64,000 bases of DNA from Hallerella sp963597395 (GTDB lineage Bacteria; Fibrobacterota; Fibrobacteria; Fibrobacterales; Fibrobacteraceae): assembly GCA_963597395.1 (NCBI GenBank), contig CAVBPX010000004.1, positions 1-64,000 of the forward strand. Reading direction: 5' to 3'. This document shows, piece by piece, positions 25,680 through 34,559 of the stretch. The number at the start of each line of letters is the position of its first letter. Position 1 is the stretch's first letter. The notes under the pieces were generated by a model. That model was not told where the DNA came from and searched no databases. It worked only from the letters and a program-made list of their open reading frames with translations. A program made the translations under genes and the position numbers.

Positions 25680-26393
25680 ATGGCGGAAGAAAACATTGTC
25701 CAACTTCTTAAAGGCGTCGATCTTTTTTCGGAACTGACCGAGGATCAGCTAAGTCAGCTGGCTTCGCTGGTCGTTGTGAACGAGTTCGCCCGCGACGAAA
25801 CCATCATTCTGGAAAACGACGAGTCCTCCAGTGCGCTTTTCCTTATCGCCGACGGCGAGGTGAAGGTCTATGTGACGGGGACGGACGGGAAGGAGACGAT
25901 TCTTTCCCTGATGTCGCGCGGGGATTCCTTCGGCGAAATGTCCCTGATTGACGGCGACCCGCGGTCCGCTTCGGTCAAGGCCGTTTTGCCGACAAAGGTT
26001 CTGGTTATTCACCGCGAGCATTTTTTGGAACTTCTCCGGACGACGCCGGAGCTTGCGACGGGACTGCTCGTGCAGATGAGCCGGCGCCTTCGAAACGCAA
26101 ACAGGCAGATAGGGTCGCTTGCGACCATGTCCGTTTATGGGCGCGTCGCCGGGACAATTCTTAGCCTCGTGGAAGACCGCGGCGTTCGCATCCACGGAAA
26201 GAACGGCGAGATGGTGACGGTCATCCGCAACAGGCCGACGCAGCAGCAGTTTGCCGAAATGTCGGGGACGACCCGCGAGACGGTGAGCCGCGTCTTTTCG
26301 ATGCTTTCGCGGAGCGGTTCCATTTCGCTGATGGGAAAGGATCTCGTGATTTCGGAAGAGAGCAAGCTGCACGAGATGAATTCAAAGCTTTAA
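25680..26393 (+). CDS. Crp/Fnr family transcriptional regulator
   Basis: The ATG after AAGGGAG gives 237 residues. Residues 1-120 form a cyclic-nucleotide-binding fold with the phosphate-binding cassette GDSFGEMSLIDGDPRSASV (Glu, Arg and Ser in the positions used by CRP for cAMP). The C-terminal winged helix has a recognition helix in SGTTRETVSRVFSML. A Crp-like rather than Fnr-like protein: no N-terminal iron-sulfur cysteines. Ligand and targets are unknown. Confidence 0.9.
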   Translation: MAEENIVQLLKGVDLFSELTEDQLSQLASLVVVNEFARDETIILENDESSSALFLIADGEVKVYVTGTDGKETILSLMSRGDSFGEMSLIDGDPRSASVKAVLPTKVLVIHREHFLELLRTTPELATGLLVQMSRRLRNANRQIGSLATMSVYGRVAGTILSLVEDRGVRIHGKNGEMVTVIRNRPTQQQFAEMSGTTRETVSRVFSMLSRSGSISLMGKDLVISEESKLHEMNSKL

Positions 26394-26403
26394 GAGGTTC
26401 GCG

Positions 26404-27159
26404 TTGGGCAAGGAAAATTTTATTCATCGGATTCTTTCGTCAAAGCCGTGGCTGTATGCGCTTTGCCTGCTTGTGGTCTTTCTCGTCGTGTGCGCCTTTG
26501 TCTTTGACAAGGCGGTGATGCCGATTGTTGCGCGGGAAGGAGTCTCTGAAAGGACGGTTCCGCATTTGGAAGGCCTTGACAGCGCCTCGGCTGTGGCGCT
26601 TGCGAAGGATTCGGGATTTAACGTCGCCTTTGCAAGCGAGCGGGAATACAGCGACGCGTATGATCTGGGACTTGTGATGCGGCAGAATCCGACACCGGGG
26701 CGAAGCTCAAAGCCCGGTCGCACCATTCGTCTGACCGTTTCGGACGGACTTCACCAGTTTACCGTGCCCGATCTTTTTGACAAGAACGGCGAGGAGGCGG
26801 CGCGGGCCATCGAGAAGGCCGAACTTTTTGTGGGGCTTACGTTCCGGATGCCGCACCCGAACCTTTCGAAGGGAAAGGTCGTTCGGACGAATCCGTCTGA
26901 AGGTTCGCTTGTGCACAAGGGCGATACCGTCGATATTTTTCTTTCTTCGGGCCCAAACGGTTCAAAGGTCGAGCTTCCGAGCGTAACCGGTCTCTCGGAA
27001 TCGGACGCTCTTTTAAAGCTGCGAACGTCGGGATTTCTCCTCGGAAAGACGTCCCGTCAAAAAGGCGCGGGCCCCGCGGACGTAATCCTTTCGCAGGATC
27101 CGGCGGCCGGTACGTCTCTTTCGGCCGGAACAAAAATCAATCTGGTCGTTTCGGAATAA
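26404..27159 (+). CDS. Membrane-anchored PASTA-domain protein (TTG start)
   Basis: A 251-residue protein with a short cytosolic start, one transmembrane helix near residues 17-36 (LYALCLLVVFLVVCAFVF), and three PASTA repeats in the periplasm, each opening with a hydrophobic-Pro-x-L pattern (TVPHLEGL, TVPDLFDK, ELPSVTGL). PASTA domains usually bind peptidoglycan or muropeptides in Ser/Thr kinases or PBPs; here neither catalytic domain is present. TTG follows GAGG with suitable spacing. Likely an envelope anchor or sensor. Confidence 0.85.
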   Translation: MGKENFIHRILSSKPWLYALCLLVVFLVVCAFVFDKAVMPIVAREGVSERTVPHLEGLDSASAVALAKDSGFNVAFASEREYSDAYDLGLVMRQNPTPGRSSKPGRTIRLTVSDGLHQFTVPDLFDKNGEEAARAIEKAELFVGLTFRMPHPNLSKGKVVRTNPSEGSLVHKGDTVDIFLSSGPNGSKVELPSVTGLSESDALLKLRTSGFLLGKTSRQKGAGPADVILSQDPAAGTSLSAGTKINLVVSE

Positions 27160-27169
27160 GAGGTTCCCG

Positions 27170-29098
27170 ATGCGGTTTTTGTACGTCATCCTTTTTGTGC
27201 TTTTGTGCGGACTTGTCGCCTGCAGCGGCCCGAAACAGCTCGCTTCGCCTTCCGCCGAAGTCAAGTCGGATTCGACGGCGAAGCCCCTTGCCCGGAACGC
27301 CTACCCGCCGATGATCGACAGCGCACAGCTCTTGCGGCTCGAAATTGCGCACGGATCCTTTTTGCGCGCTCTCGCGCTTGAAAATGCGGGCGAGTTCGAA
27401 ATGGCGGAAGAGTTTATGCGGCACGCCTACGACGCGGACCCTGAAAACCGCTACCTGGCGTTTTCGCTCCTGGAACTGATGTCGCGCCGCGGCGCCGAAA
27501 CGTCCGAAGACGCACTAAAGCTCGTAGAAAGGGCAAAGTCGCTCAAGGGCAAGCGGACTAGCAGCCAGTATGCGCTCCTCGGAAAAATCTACAGCGAAAT
27601 GTCGCTTCTCGACAGTGCGCTTCTCTACTACAAAAAGGCGGTGGAGGCGAGCGATCAGAACCTGTATGCCGCCTACGAATATTCCCGGCTGCTTGAAGTG
27701 ACGCACAATACGGAAGAGCTGATTCGTGTTTACGGTGCGCTGCTTCCGCAACTTTCGTATCCGCCGTCCATGCTCGAACGCCAGGTTTCGCTGCTCGCGG
27801 AGACGAAAAACGATTCGGTTCTCGCCGATCTTTTGGGCGATGTTTACGAGGCCCGCGGCGACCGCGTCTTTTTGGAAAACCGCATCCGTTTGCTTTTTGG
27901 AATGAAGCGCTTTGAAGAGGCTCTTCTTGCAATAGACGAGTTTCGGGCGGATTCCGCCTACACGGACGATTCGCTTTCGGTAACGCTTTTGACCGCAGCC
28001 TATTTCGGACTGAAAAAGGATTCCGTCGCATTGGATTCCCTGAAGGAAATCTACAAGCGGCATTTGGACCGGGGCGATGTGCTGATGAATCTCGCGCTGA
28101 CGGAAATACGGCTCGGGAAGAAGGAACAGGCGAAGGTTCACATGGAGCGCCTTGCGCAAATGGAAAAGTATGCGGCGTCGGCTTTGGGAATGCTGAGCTC
28201 CTTTGCCTTGGAAGCGGGCGATTCGACCAAAAGCCTCGAATATTTGGAAAAGGCTTACGCCAAGGATACTGCCGCGTATCAAAACACGCTGATTTCGTAC
28301 TACTCTTTTTTCAATCGCTACGAAAAGGCGTACAAGGTGCTGGACAAGGCCTTGGAACCGGATCCGGATGTAGAGCTGTTGCGCGAAAAGGCGGAAGAGT
28401 CCGGAAACTTGGGACTTCTTCGGCAGTTCAATGCGCAGGTGGCGCGGACCGTCGCGAATTTCCACATCCAATACGGGGATATTTTGCAGTCGCATGCGGC
28501 AACGCTCGAGACGCCCTCGGCGACAAAGGCCCGGGCGGATTCGGCGCGGGACCTCCGTCAAAAGGCGAGCGGGCATTATCGCGAAGCAATCCGCATTGGC
28601 GGCACGGCACAGGCGCTTCTTTTTGCTTACGGGGCAAACTTTTTGGTGCTTGGGGAGGTCGATTCTTCCATCACCGTTTTCAAAAAGCTTTTTCAGGACT
28701 TCCCGGATGATGTGACCGCCAAAAATCATCTGGGATATTCCCTTGTCGATTTGAACCGGTCCGCGGAAGAGGTCAAATGGGGAACCTCCCTCATCGACGA
28801 GGCGCTTGCCATGGAGCCGAACGAGCTGGCGTTTAAGGATTCCAAGGCCTGGGCGCTTTATCGCGCGGGAAAATTCCGCGAAGCTCTTTCGCTTATGGAA
28901 GAAGTCGAATCGAAGCAGGATTCCTTCCCGGAAATGTTCTCGCAGGATACGTCGATTTTTGCCCATCTCGCCGCCATTTGTGAAGCGCTTTCCCTCAACG
29001 AACGCGCCATCGGATACTATCAAAAGGTTTTGAACATTGATCCGCAAAACGCCAACGCCAAAAAGCGGATCGAGGCTTTGAAGGGCAAGGACGAATAG
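27170..29098 (+). CDS. Tetratricopeptide-repeat lipoprotein
   Basis: The 642-residue product begins with a lipoprotein signal (LLCGLVACSG, lipobox Cys at about 18) and is then nearly all helical hairpins. Recognisable TPR units occur near residues 80-115, 135-175 and in the last 150 residues (AIGYYQKVLNIDPQNANAKK). It should act as a scaffold at the inner face of the outer membrane. It is 10 bases after the PASTA gene and 18 before the LolB-like gene. Confidence 0.85.
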   Translation: MRFLYVILFVLLCGLVACSGPKQLASPSAEVKSDSTAKPLARNAYPPMIDSAQLLRLEIAHGSFLRALALENAGEFEMAEEFMRHAYDADPENRYLAFSLLELMSRRGAETSEDALKLVERAKSLKGKRTSSQYALLGKIYSEMSLLDSALLYYKKAVEASDQNLYAAYEYSRLLEVTHNTEELIRVYGALLPQLSYPPSMLERQVSLLAETKNDSVLADLLGDVYEARGDRVFLENRIRLLFGMKRFEEALLAIDEFRADSAYTDDSLSVTLLTAAYFGLKKDSVALDSLKEIYKRHLDRGDVLMNLALTEIRLGKKEQAKVHMERLAQMEKYAASALGMLSSFALEAGDSTKSLEYLEKAYAKDTAAYQNTLISYYSFFNRYEKAYKVLDKALEPDPDVELLREKAEESGNLGLLRQFNAQVARTVANFHIQYGDILQSHAATLETPSATKARADSARDLRQKASGHYREAIRIGGTAQALLFAYGANFLVLGEVDSSITVFKKLFQDFPDDVTAKNHLGYSLVDLNRSAEEVKWGTSLIDEALAMEPNELAFKDSKAWALYRAGKFREALSLMEEVESKQDSFPEMFSQDTSIFAHLAAICEALSLNERAIGYYQKVLNIDPQNANAKKRIEALKGKDE

Positions 29099-29116
29099 CG
29101 TTTCGGAAAACGGCCC

Positions 29117-29848
29117 ATGCGAAGCTCTGTTTGGAAAATCCTTTTCTTTTTCGCAGCGGTGTTTCTTTTTACGGGATGCGGTCCGAAGCTCGTCAAGGGA
29201 CCGGCGGAGACCTTGAGTGTCTCCGTTCCCGACAGTCTCAAGGCGAAGTTCTCGATAGAAACTCTGGATTCCTTGGAAGGTTCGCACAAACTTTCGGCCG
29301 TGCTTTTTGCCGTCCCCTACAAACGTTACCGCCTTGAAATTTCGGGCCCGATGGGGCTCGGCATCGCTTCGCTTCTTTGGCATGACGGCGAATGGACTCT
29401 TTTGCTTCCGACCCAAAAGGCGTATGCGTCGGGCAAGGGTTATCTCGTCGGCGGCTACGCGGGAATTCCCCGGTTTGACATTCACCAGATTGCGGCGCTT
29501 TTTTGGGGGGAATTTCTTCCGCGGAATGCGACTGTCGATTCGGTAAAAACGGAAAACGGCCCGGATTCTTCCAAGGTCGTTTTGACTTTCGGAAAGAATG
29601 CGCTCGGCATTTCATTTCGGATGGAAAACGGCCCGGACGGCCACGTGCGGGAACTTTTGCAGGGCGGCGAAAGACTTGAATTTTCAAGTGCCGCGGAGTT
29701 TGACGTCGGAGTGCTTCCGTCCGAAGTGCGCGCCTTTCGAAACGGGAAAAACGTCCTGAACATCCGAATCAAAAACGTCCGGTCGGATGCCTCGTTTGGC
29801 GGCGGAACGTGGAGGCTTTCCGTTCCCGAGCGATACCAAAGGCTGTGA
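29117..29848 (+). CDS. LolB/DUF4292-like outer-membrane lipoprotein
   Basis: A 243-residue lipoprotein with lipobox LFTGC at residue 22. The body has an alternating beta pattern: YRLEISGPMGLGIASLLWHDGEW, split here as YRLEISGPMGLG and ASLLWHDGEWTLLLP, then a short helical plug and FRMENG and RLEFSS strands, like the open-barrel LolA/LolB fold and Bacteroidota DUF4292 proteins. It may receive or insert lipoproteins; this is inferred from fold features and co-location with an outer-membrane TPR lipoprotein. Confidence 0.6.
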   Translation: MRSSVWKILFFFAAVFLFTGCGPKLVKGPAETLSVSVPDSLKAKFSIETLDSLEGSHKLSAVLFAVPYKRYRLEISGPMGLGIASLLWHDGEWTLLLPTQKAYASGKGYLVGGYAGIPRFDIHQIAALFWGEFLPRNATVDSVKTENGPDSSKVVLTFGKNALGISFRMENGPDGHVRELLQGGERLEFSSAAEFDVGVLPSEVRAFRNGKNVLNIRIKNVRSDASFGGGTWRLSVPERYQRL

Positions 29849-29873
29849 GCGAATTTCCGCTCCGATGATTTTG

Positions 29874-29881
29874 TAATTTTG
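29874..29881 (+). promoter_or_regulatory. TAnnTTTG promoter-like box with possible leaderless start
   Basis: TAATTTTG ends four bases before the ATG of the M6-like gene, with no Shine-Dalgarno between. If transcription starts 5-7 bases after the box, the mRNA begins at or near the ATG. Confidence 0.4.
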
Positions 29882-29885
29882 AATC

Positions 29886-32800
29886 ATGATACGCCTTTTG
29901 ATCCTTGCCACACTCGTATTCTGTGCGACGGCGTCCGCGGTCGATACGCTCGAAATTTTTGCGCTGCGGGTTCAGTTCAAGCAGGAGTCTCCGGACAATT
30001 CCCTGACGACGGGAACGGGCCGATTTGATTCCGACAGTGACACTTCGAGCGCAAACTACAGTCTCGATCCGAGCGGCCACCGGGCAAGCGCAGCCTATTG
30101 GCAAAAACATTTTGATTTTGTGAACGCCTATTACAGATCGGTGAGCGGCGGAAATCTCGTGATTCGGGCGAGAATCTTTCCGAGCGGGGAACCCTATACG
30201 CTCGATCATTACATTATCGACTACAACCGGACGGCCAAGCGCAAGGGCGAAAAAACGGCGGAGTTTGACGAGGCCCGCAGCCGCGACTACATGAACTTTA
30301 TTTGGGACGCGGTGACGCTTGCCAACCAGTCGAAGGATACGCTCGACAATCCGTTCCGCGTTCCGCAGCCGACGTCCCCGAATACACGGCGCGCCTACAT
30401 GATTATCCACGCCGGAGCGAGCCGTCTCCTTGACGGCGGCAGCATGGGAACGAAGAACGCGAATACCCAGGGTGACTTTATGGACGTCTATGTGGTTCGG
30501 GATTACTGGGCCTATCTTGATTCCGCGGACACGACGCGGAAGGTCTCCGGGGATTTAAACGGGATGGTGCTTCCCGGTGCGACGCTCGACACGCTCAAAA
30601 CAATCATGGTGACGAGCGAGACGGCTTCGCAGGACGGACTCAACTGGGGCATCAACGGAATTCTTGTAAACCAGATCGGCCGCGAACTCGGAATGCCCAA
30701 TACGTATGACGTCGTAAAGGGAATTTCCAGACTGGGATATTTTGACGTGATGGACTTTGCGGGCTACAATGCCGGCAACGGATTTTTCCCCGTGCTGCCG
30801 TCGGCCTGGGTGCGTTCCTACATGGGATGGGCCAACGTGGAAACCGTCTATCCGCCGAAATCGGGAACGGTGACGCGGAATCTTTTTACGGCGGGTTCCG
30901 GGAACGGTTCCGAAATTTTAAAGGTTCCCCTGTCGGCAAATGAATATCTTCTGGTCGAAAACCGGGAGCGTTCGGCGGGCGACTCGGCGAAGATTGCCGT
31001 CTCGTATGTGCCCGCGTCCGACGTGGCTGCCGAAAAGGATTACGAAGTTCTCACCAAGGTGTATCCGGTCGATAGCCTTTTTGTCGCCTTCGAGGATTCC
31101 CTTTGCGATTCGGTCGGAAAGTGCAAAAAGAACCGGAACAAGCTGGGAGGCATCATCGTGGATGTTTCTTCGTTTGACGCGGGACTTCCGTCGAGCGGAA
31201 TTGCCGTGTGGAAGGTCAATGACTGGTATTTGCGCGAGGCGCTTCCGTATGGCGTCACAAATTTCTGGGGCGGCGATACGGTTCGGGACCATCAGTTTGG
31301 AATTATGCTTGCCGAAGCGGACGGGATTCTTTCCATCGGCAAGACGTTCAAGAATTCGCTCGGCGAGGACGCTTACGATTACGGCTCCGGGTCTGACCTG
31401 ATTCCGCATGTGCGCAAGGGGAAAAATTCCCCGAAGGATACGGTCTGGTCCATTCGGTCTTCGGGCTACGGCAACACGGGAACGACTTCGGGCGGCTATA
31501 CGGGAATTTCCGTTTCGGCGAAAAAGGCGAAGAACGCTCACGTGGAAAAAACTTCGAATTCCTTTATGGGCGATAGCGTCGTCAACTTTGCCGCATCCTC
31601 GATCTCCGTACAGATTTCCTGGGAATCCAATACGCTTTCCGGTTCGAGCTTTCCGAAAAATGTCGGGCTTGAATCCGCCCTGCGCGGCGCGGTCGTTTTG
31701 GACTACCCCGAGGGAATGTCTGTCGGAAGCGGCGAAAAGCTGATTGTTTTTGCGGCCGCGGACGGAACCTTGCAGGCGATGGATGCGCTCGGAAATCCGC
31801 TGACGGAAAGCGATACGACGGTTCTCCGGAAAACACTTTCGAACAAGGACTCGGCGGATACGGTGTCGCTTTTTAGGCTCGGAAATTCCTACGGCGAACT
31901 TCTCGGAATGGCTTCCGTCGGCGACACCGTCTTTACGCTGCACCGCCAAAGCGGCCTTGCCCGGACCGTTCTCGCGTCCGACATTGACCAGCTCCGCTTT
32001 GACAGGATGCTCGAGCCTCTTAAATCCGCGACCTTGGGCCCGATGGTCGTAAACGGTTCCGTCTTTGTCGCGGACGAAAACGCTCTTTACCGCTACCGGA
32101 CTTCGGATCTTTCCAAGCGGAAAACCTTTGCCCTGCCCGAAAATTTTGAGCCGCACGATATGGCGCTTTGCCCCGACGGAGAATCCGAAAATGTTGCGCT
32201 CGTCGGAAAGAATGCGGGTCTTGCGCTTTACCGGGCCTCCGAAGGCCGCGTCCAAAAACTTTCCACTCCGCGTACCCGGAACAAGAACCTGGTCCCGGTC
32301 GGAAAACAGACGTTCCGGATAGCATGCTCGGACTTTGACCGCGACGAAAATTCCGAAATGTTTGTCCTCGGAAGTCGCGGGTATGCGGCGATGGTCCGGG
32401 CGGACGATTCGGCAACGGTCGTTTTTTCTCCGCGGTCATTTAAGCGCGGGAGCGACGGAACTTCCGACTTTTACGACGAAACTTCGCCGATTGCGGTTGC
32501 GGACGTAAACGGCGACGGCTACCCGGATGCCGTGTTCCTCGGATACAACCTTCTGTATGCCGTCGATCGCTCGGGCGTCGTCCTTTCCGGGTTCCCGGCG
32601 ACGATTACCAAGAATTTGCCGGAATACGCCTTTTACTCGGACCCGCTGATTGTCAATGTGACGGGCGACAGCCTTCCCGAAATTCTCGTCGGAACGAACG
32701 GCGGGCTTTTGATGGCGTTCCGCTCGAACGGAAAGCCTCTCACGACCGCGGACGGATTTCCGCTTTCCGCCGGCTCCTTTGAATACGGCGATACGGTCGC

Positions 32801-33305
32801 CCCGATGTCGTTCCTTGTCGAAAAGGCCATCGATTCGCTTTCGGGTTTGCAGGTTTATGCTTTCCAGCGTTCTTCCGTCTCGGGCTTTAGGCTTCCCAAG
32901 GCCTTGACGTCGGAAGCGGCCCTCAGGCGTTCGTGGAACATTCCCGGCGCAGGGAACGGTCGCACCAGATTTTTGGACGCGAGCTTTCTCGGCGAAGTGC
33001 AAAAAGCGGATTCCATCGAAAGCATCGACGAATTTTTCGTTTATCCGAACCCCGTCCGCGGCGGATTCGCGAGCATTCGCTACACGCTCGGAATGAACGC
33101 CAAATCCGCGAAAATAGAGATTTACGACATTGCGGGCCTGTGCGTTTATTCGAAGAATCTCGAAAGCCTGAACATGGGAAAAAATCAGATCGACCGCCTG
33201 GATCTTTCGGATCTTGGAAGCGACGTCTATACGGTGCGGCTTCAGGTGAAGTTTACCACGGGAAAGAAAAAACAGAAATTCTACCGCGTCGGAGTCGTCA
33301 GATGA
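29886..33305 (+). CDS. Secreted M6-peptidase-like protein with broken zinc site and type IX sorting domain
   Basis: The 1139-residue protein has a signal peptide (LLILATLVFCATASA), then an M6/immune-inhibitor-A-like region to about residue 350. The spot where M6 enzymes have HExxH followed by LGLPDxYD reads NQIGRELGMPNTYD (Asn262, Gln263, Arg266), so all three motif residues are replaced and peptidase activity is unlikely. Residues 850-960 hold FG-GAP-like repeats (VADVNGDGYPDAVFLG). The end (VYPNPVRGG near 1053, then YDIAGLCVYS and LGSDVYTVRL) is a type IX secretion sorting domain. It overlaps the next gene by ATGA. Confidence 0.8.
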   Translation: MIRLLILATLVFCATASAVDTLEIFALRVQFKQESPDNSLTTGTGRFDSDSDTSSANYSLDPSGHRASAAYWQKHFDFVNAYYRSVSGGNLVIRARIFPSGEPYTLDHYIIDYNRTAKRKGEKTAEFDEARSRDYMNFIWDAVTLANQSKDTLDNPFRVPQPTSPNTRRAYMIIHAGASRLLDGGSMGTKNANTQGDFMDVYVVRDYWAYLDSADTTRKVSGDLNGMVLPGATLDTLKTIMVTSETASQDGLNWGINGILVNQIGRELGMPNTYDVVKGISRLGYFDVMDFAGYNAGNGFFPVLPSAWVRSYMGWANVETVYPPKSGTVTRNLFTAGSGNGSEILKVPLSANEYLLVENRERSAGDSAKIAVSYVPASDVAAEKDYEVLTKVYPVDSLFVAFEDSLCDSVGKCKKNRNKLGGIIVDVSSFDAGLPSSGIAVWKVNDWYLREALPYGVTNFWGGDTVRDHQFGIMLAEADGILSIGKTFKNSLGEDAYDYGSGSDLIPHVRKGKNSPKDTVWSIRSSGYGNTGTTSGGYTGISVSAKKAKNAHVEKTSNSFMGDSVVNFAASSISVQISWESNTLSGSSFPKNVGLESALRGAVVLDYPEGMSVGSGEKLIVFAAADGTLQAMDALGNPLTESDTTVLRKTLSNKDSADTVSLFRLGNSYGELLGMASVGDTVFTLHRQSGLARTVLASDIDQLRFDRMLEPLKSATLGPMVVNGSVFVADENALYRYRTSDLSKRKTFALPENFEPHDMALCPDGESENVALVGKNAGLALYRASEGRVQKLSTPRTRNKNLVPVGKQTFRIACSDFDRDENSEMFVLGSRGYAAMVRADDSATVVFSPRSFKRGSDGTSDFYDETSPIAVADVNGDGYPDAVFLGYNLLYAVDRSGVVLSGFPATITKNLPEYAFYSDPLIVNVTGDSLPEILVGTNGGLLMAFRSNGKPLTTADGFPLSAGSFEYGDTVAPMSFLVEKAIDSLSGLQVYAFQRSSVSGFRLPKALTSEAALRRSWNIPGAGNGRTRFLDASFLGEVQKADSIESIDEFFVYPNPVRGGFASIRYTLGMNAKSAKIEIYDIAGLCVYSKNLESLNMGKNQIDRLDLSDLGSDVYTVRLQVKFTTGKKKQKFYRVGVVR

Positions 33306-34096
33306 AAAGGCTTCTTCGAATTTTGTCCGCGTTCTGTTTGCTTTCCTTCGGAACTTTTTTGGCGTGTTCCACGCCGACGTCATCGGAAACGGGCGGTCTC
33401 GACTGCCCGAACTGCTCCACCAAAACGAGTTCCGCTTCAAACGAAAAACGGCTCTCGTCGAGCCTTGTCGAAAGTTCCTCGTCGGCGAAACCGGAGCTTC
33501 TTCTTTCGTGGATCGATGTCGGGGACTTTTCCATTTTGCAGACGGAAGTGATGCAGTCGGATTATCAGAGGCTCATGGGAACGCTCCCCTCGCAGATGAC
33601 GAATGCCGTCGGGGATTCGTTTCCGGTTGCGAACGTTTCGTTTTACGATGCGGTCCTTTTTGCAAACGAGCTTTCGAAATTCCTCGGGCTTGATTCCGCC
33701 TATTCCTACACGGCGCGCGGGTCGGGGAACAGGCTCTCCGGACTCCGTTTGAATGCGAGCGTCAAAGCCGTGCGGCTTCCGAGCGAAACCGAATGGAAAC
33801 TTGCGGCGCGGGCCGGAACCACGGGCACGTATTACTGGGGCGCGGACGTCGCCGCCGACTACGCCGTCTATAATAATCTTTATGCGAGCTACCAAAAGGT
33901 TTCGCAAAAAAAGCCGAATGCGTGGAACCTTTACGACATGGCGGGAAACGTCGCCGAATGGACCTCGGACACGACGCTTTGCGGCGGAGACTGGACTTCC
34001 GTCGCCAAGGAACTCGCCATCAAGGAATCCAAAAAGAAAACGCCGGATTTCGCTTCGAACGAAAGCGGCTTCCGCGTCATCCTCTCCGGAGAATAA
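33302..34096 (+). CDS. FGE/SUMF1-fold lipoprotein
   Basis: From the ATG overlapping the previous stop it has 264 residues, a lipobox (GTFLACS) and a Ser-rich linker (SSSLVESSSSA). The rest is a formylglycine-generating-enzyme fold: FPVANVSFYDAVLFANELS, VRLPSETEWKLAARAGTTGT, NAWNLYDMAGNVAEWTSD, SNESGFRVIL. The catalytic CxxxxC pair of true FGE is missing (CGGDWTSVA stands in the matching region), so it is probably a binding or structural member at the envelope. Confidence 0.85.
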   Translation: MKRLLRILSAFCLLSFGTFLACSTPTSSETGGLDCPNCSTKTSSASNEKRLSSSLVESSSSAKPELLLSWIDVGDFSILQTEVMQSDYQRLMGTLPSQMTNAVGDSFPVANVSFYDAVLFANELSKFLGLDSAYSYTARGSGNRLSGLRLNASVKAVRLPSETEWKLAARAGTTGTYYWGADVAADYAVYNNLYASYQKVSQKKPNAWNLYDMAGNVAEWTSDTTLCGGDWTSVAKELAIKESKKKTPDFASNESGFRVILSGE

Positions 34097-34097
34097 A

Positions 34098-34559
34098 ATG
34101 AAAAAATGGATTTGCCTCTTCGTCTGTCTGCTTGCCTGTGCGTGCACACAAAGCGAAGAACAGAAAAAGTCGGACAAAATCGAAGCGGACCTCAAAAGCC
34201 TTCCGAAGCTTTCGCCGATTGAAGTCCCTGCGGGCGTCGCCGGTCTTTACATCGGAACGCTTCCTTGTGACGAATGTTCTTCGCACCAAATAAAAATGGA
34301 GCTGGATTCAAACGGAACGGCGCAAATCGAGGAAATCTTCCTGAAGGCCAAACCGGATACGGTCAAAAGTTCCGCGACGTTTTTGGACAGCGCGGACCAT
34401 GTCGTTGTTCGCTTTGACGACAAACGGCGCTTTTTGAACTTCCAAAAGAAAAACGGTACGGCGCTCGAATATCTGAACGTCGAGGGAAAACCCTACGTCG
34501 ATGAAACGGACGAACCGTATCGCCTCATCCGCATTCTCAAACCGAAGAAACCGCAATGA
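34098..34559 (+). CDS. NlpE-like lipoprotein
   Basis: The 153-residue protein has a lipoprotein signal (CLLACACTQ) and an N-terminal NlpE-type barrel: AGLYIGTLPCDECSSHQIKM with the family CxxC, then alternating strands. In E. coli NlpE senses copper and surface contact and signals to Cpx; no Cpx genes are in this window, so the role here is open. It starts one base after the upstream stop and overlaps the methyltransferase gene by ATGA. Confidence 0.78.
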   Translation: MKKWICLFVCLLACACTQSEEQKKSDKIEADLKSLPKLSPIEVPAGVAGLYIGTLPCDECSSHQIKMELDSNGTAQIEEIFLKAKPDTVKSSATFLDSADHVVVRFDDKRRFLNFQKKNGTALEYLNVEGKPYVDETDEPYRLIRILKPKKPQ

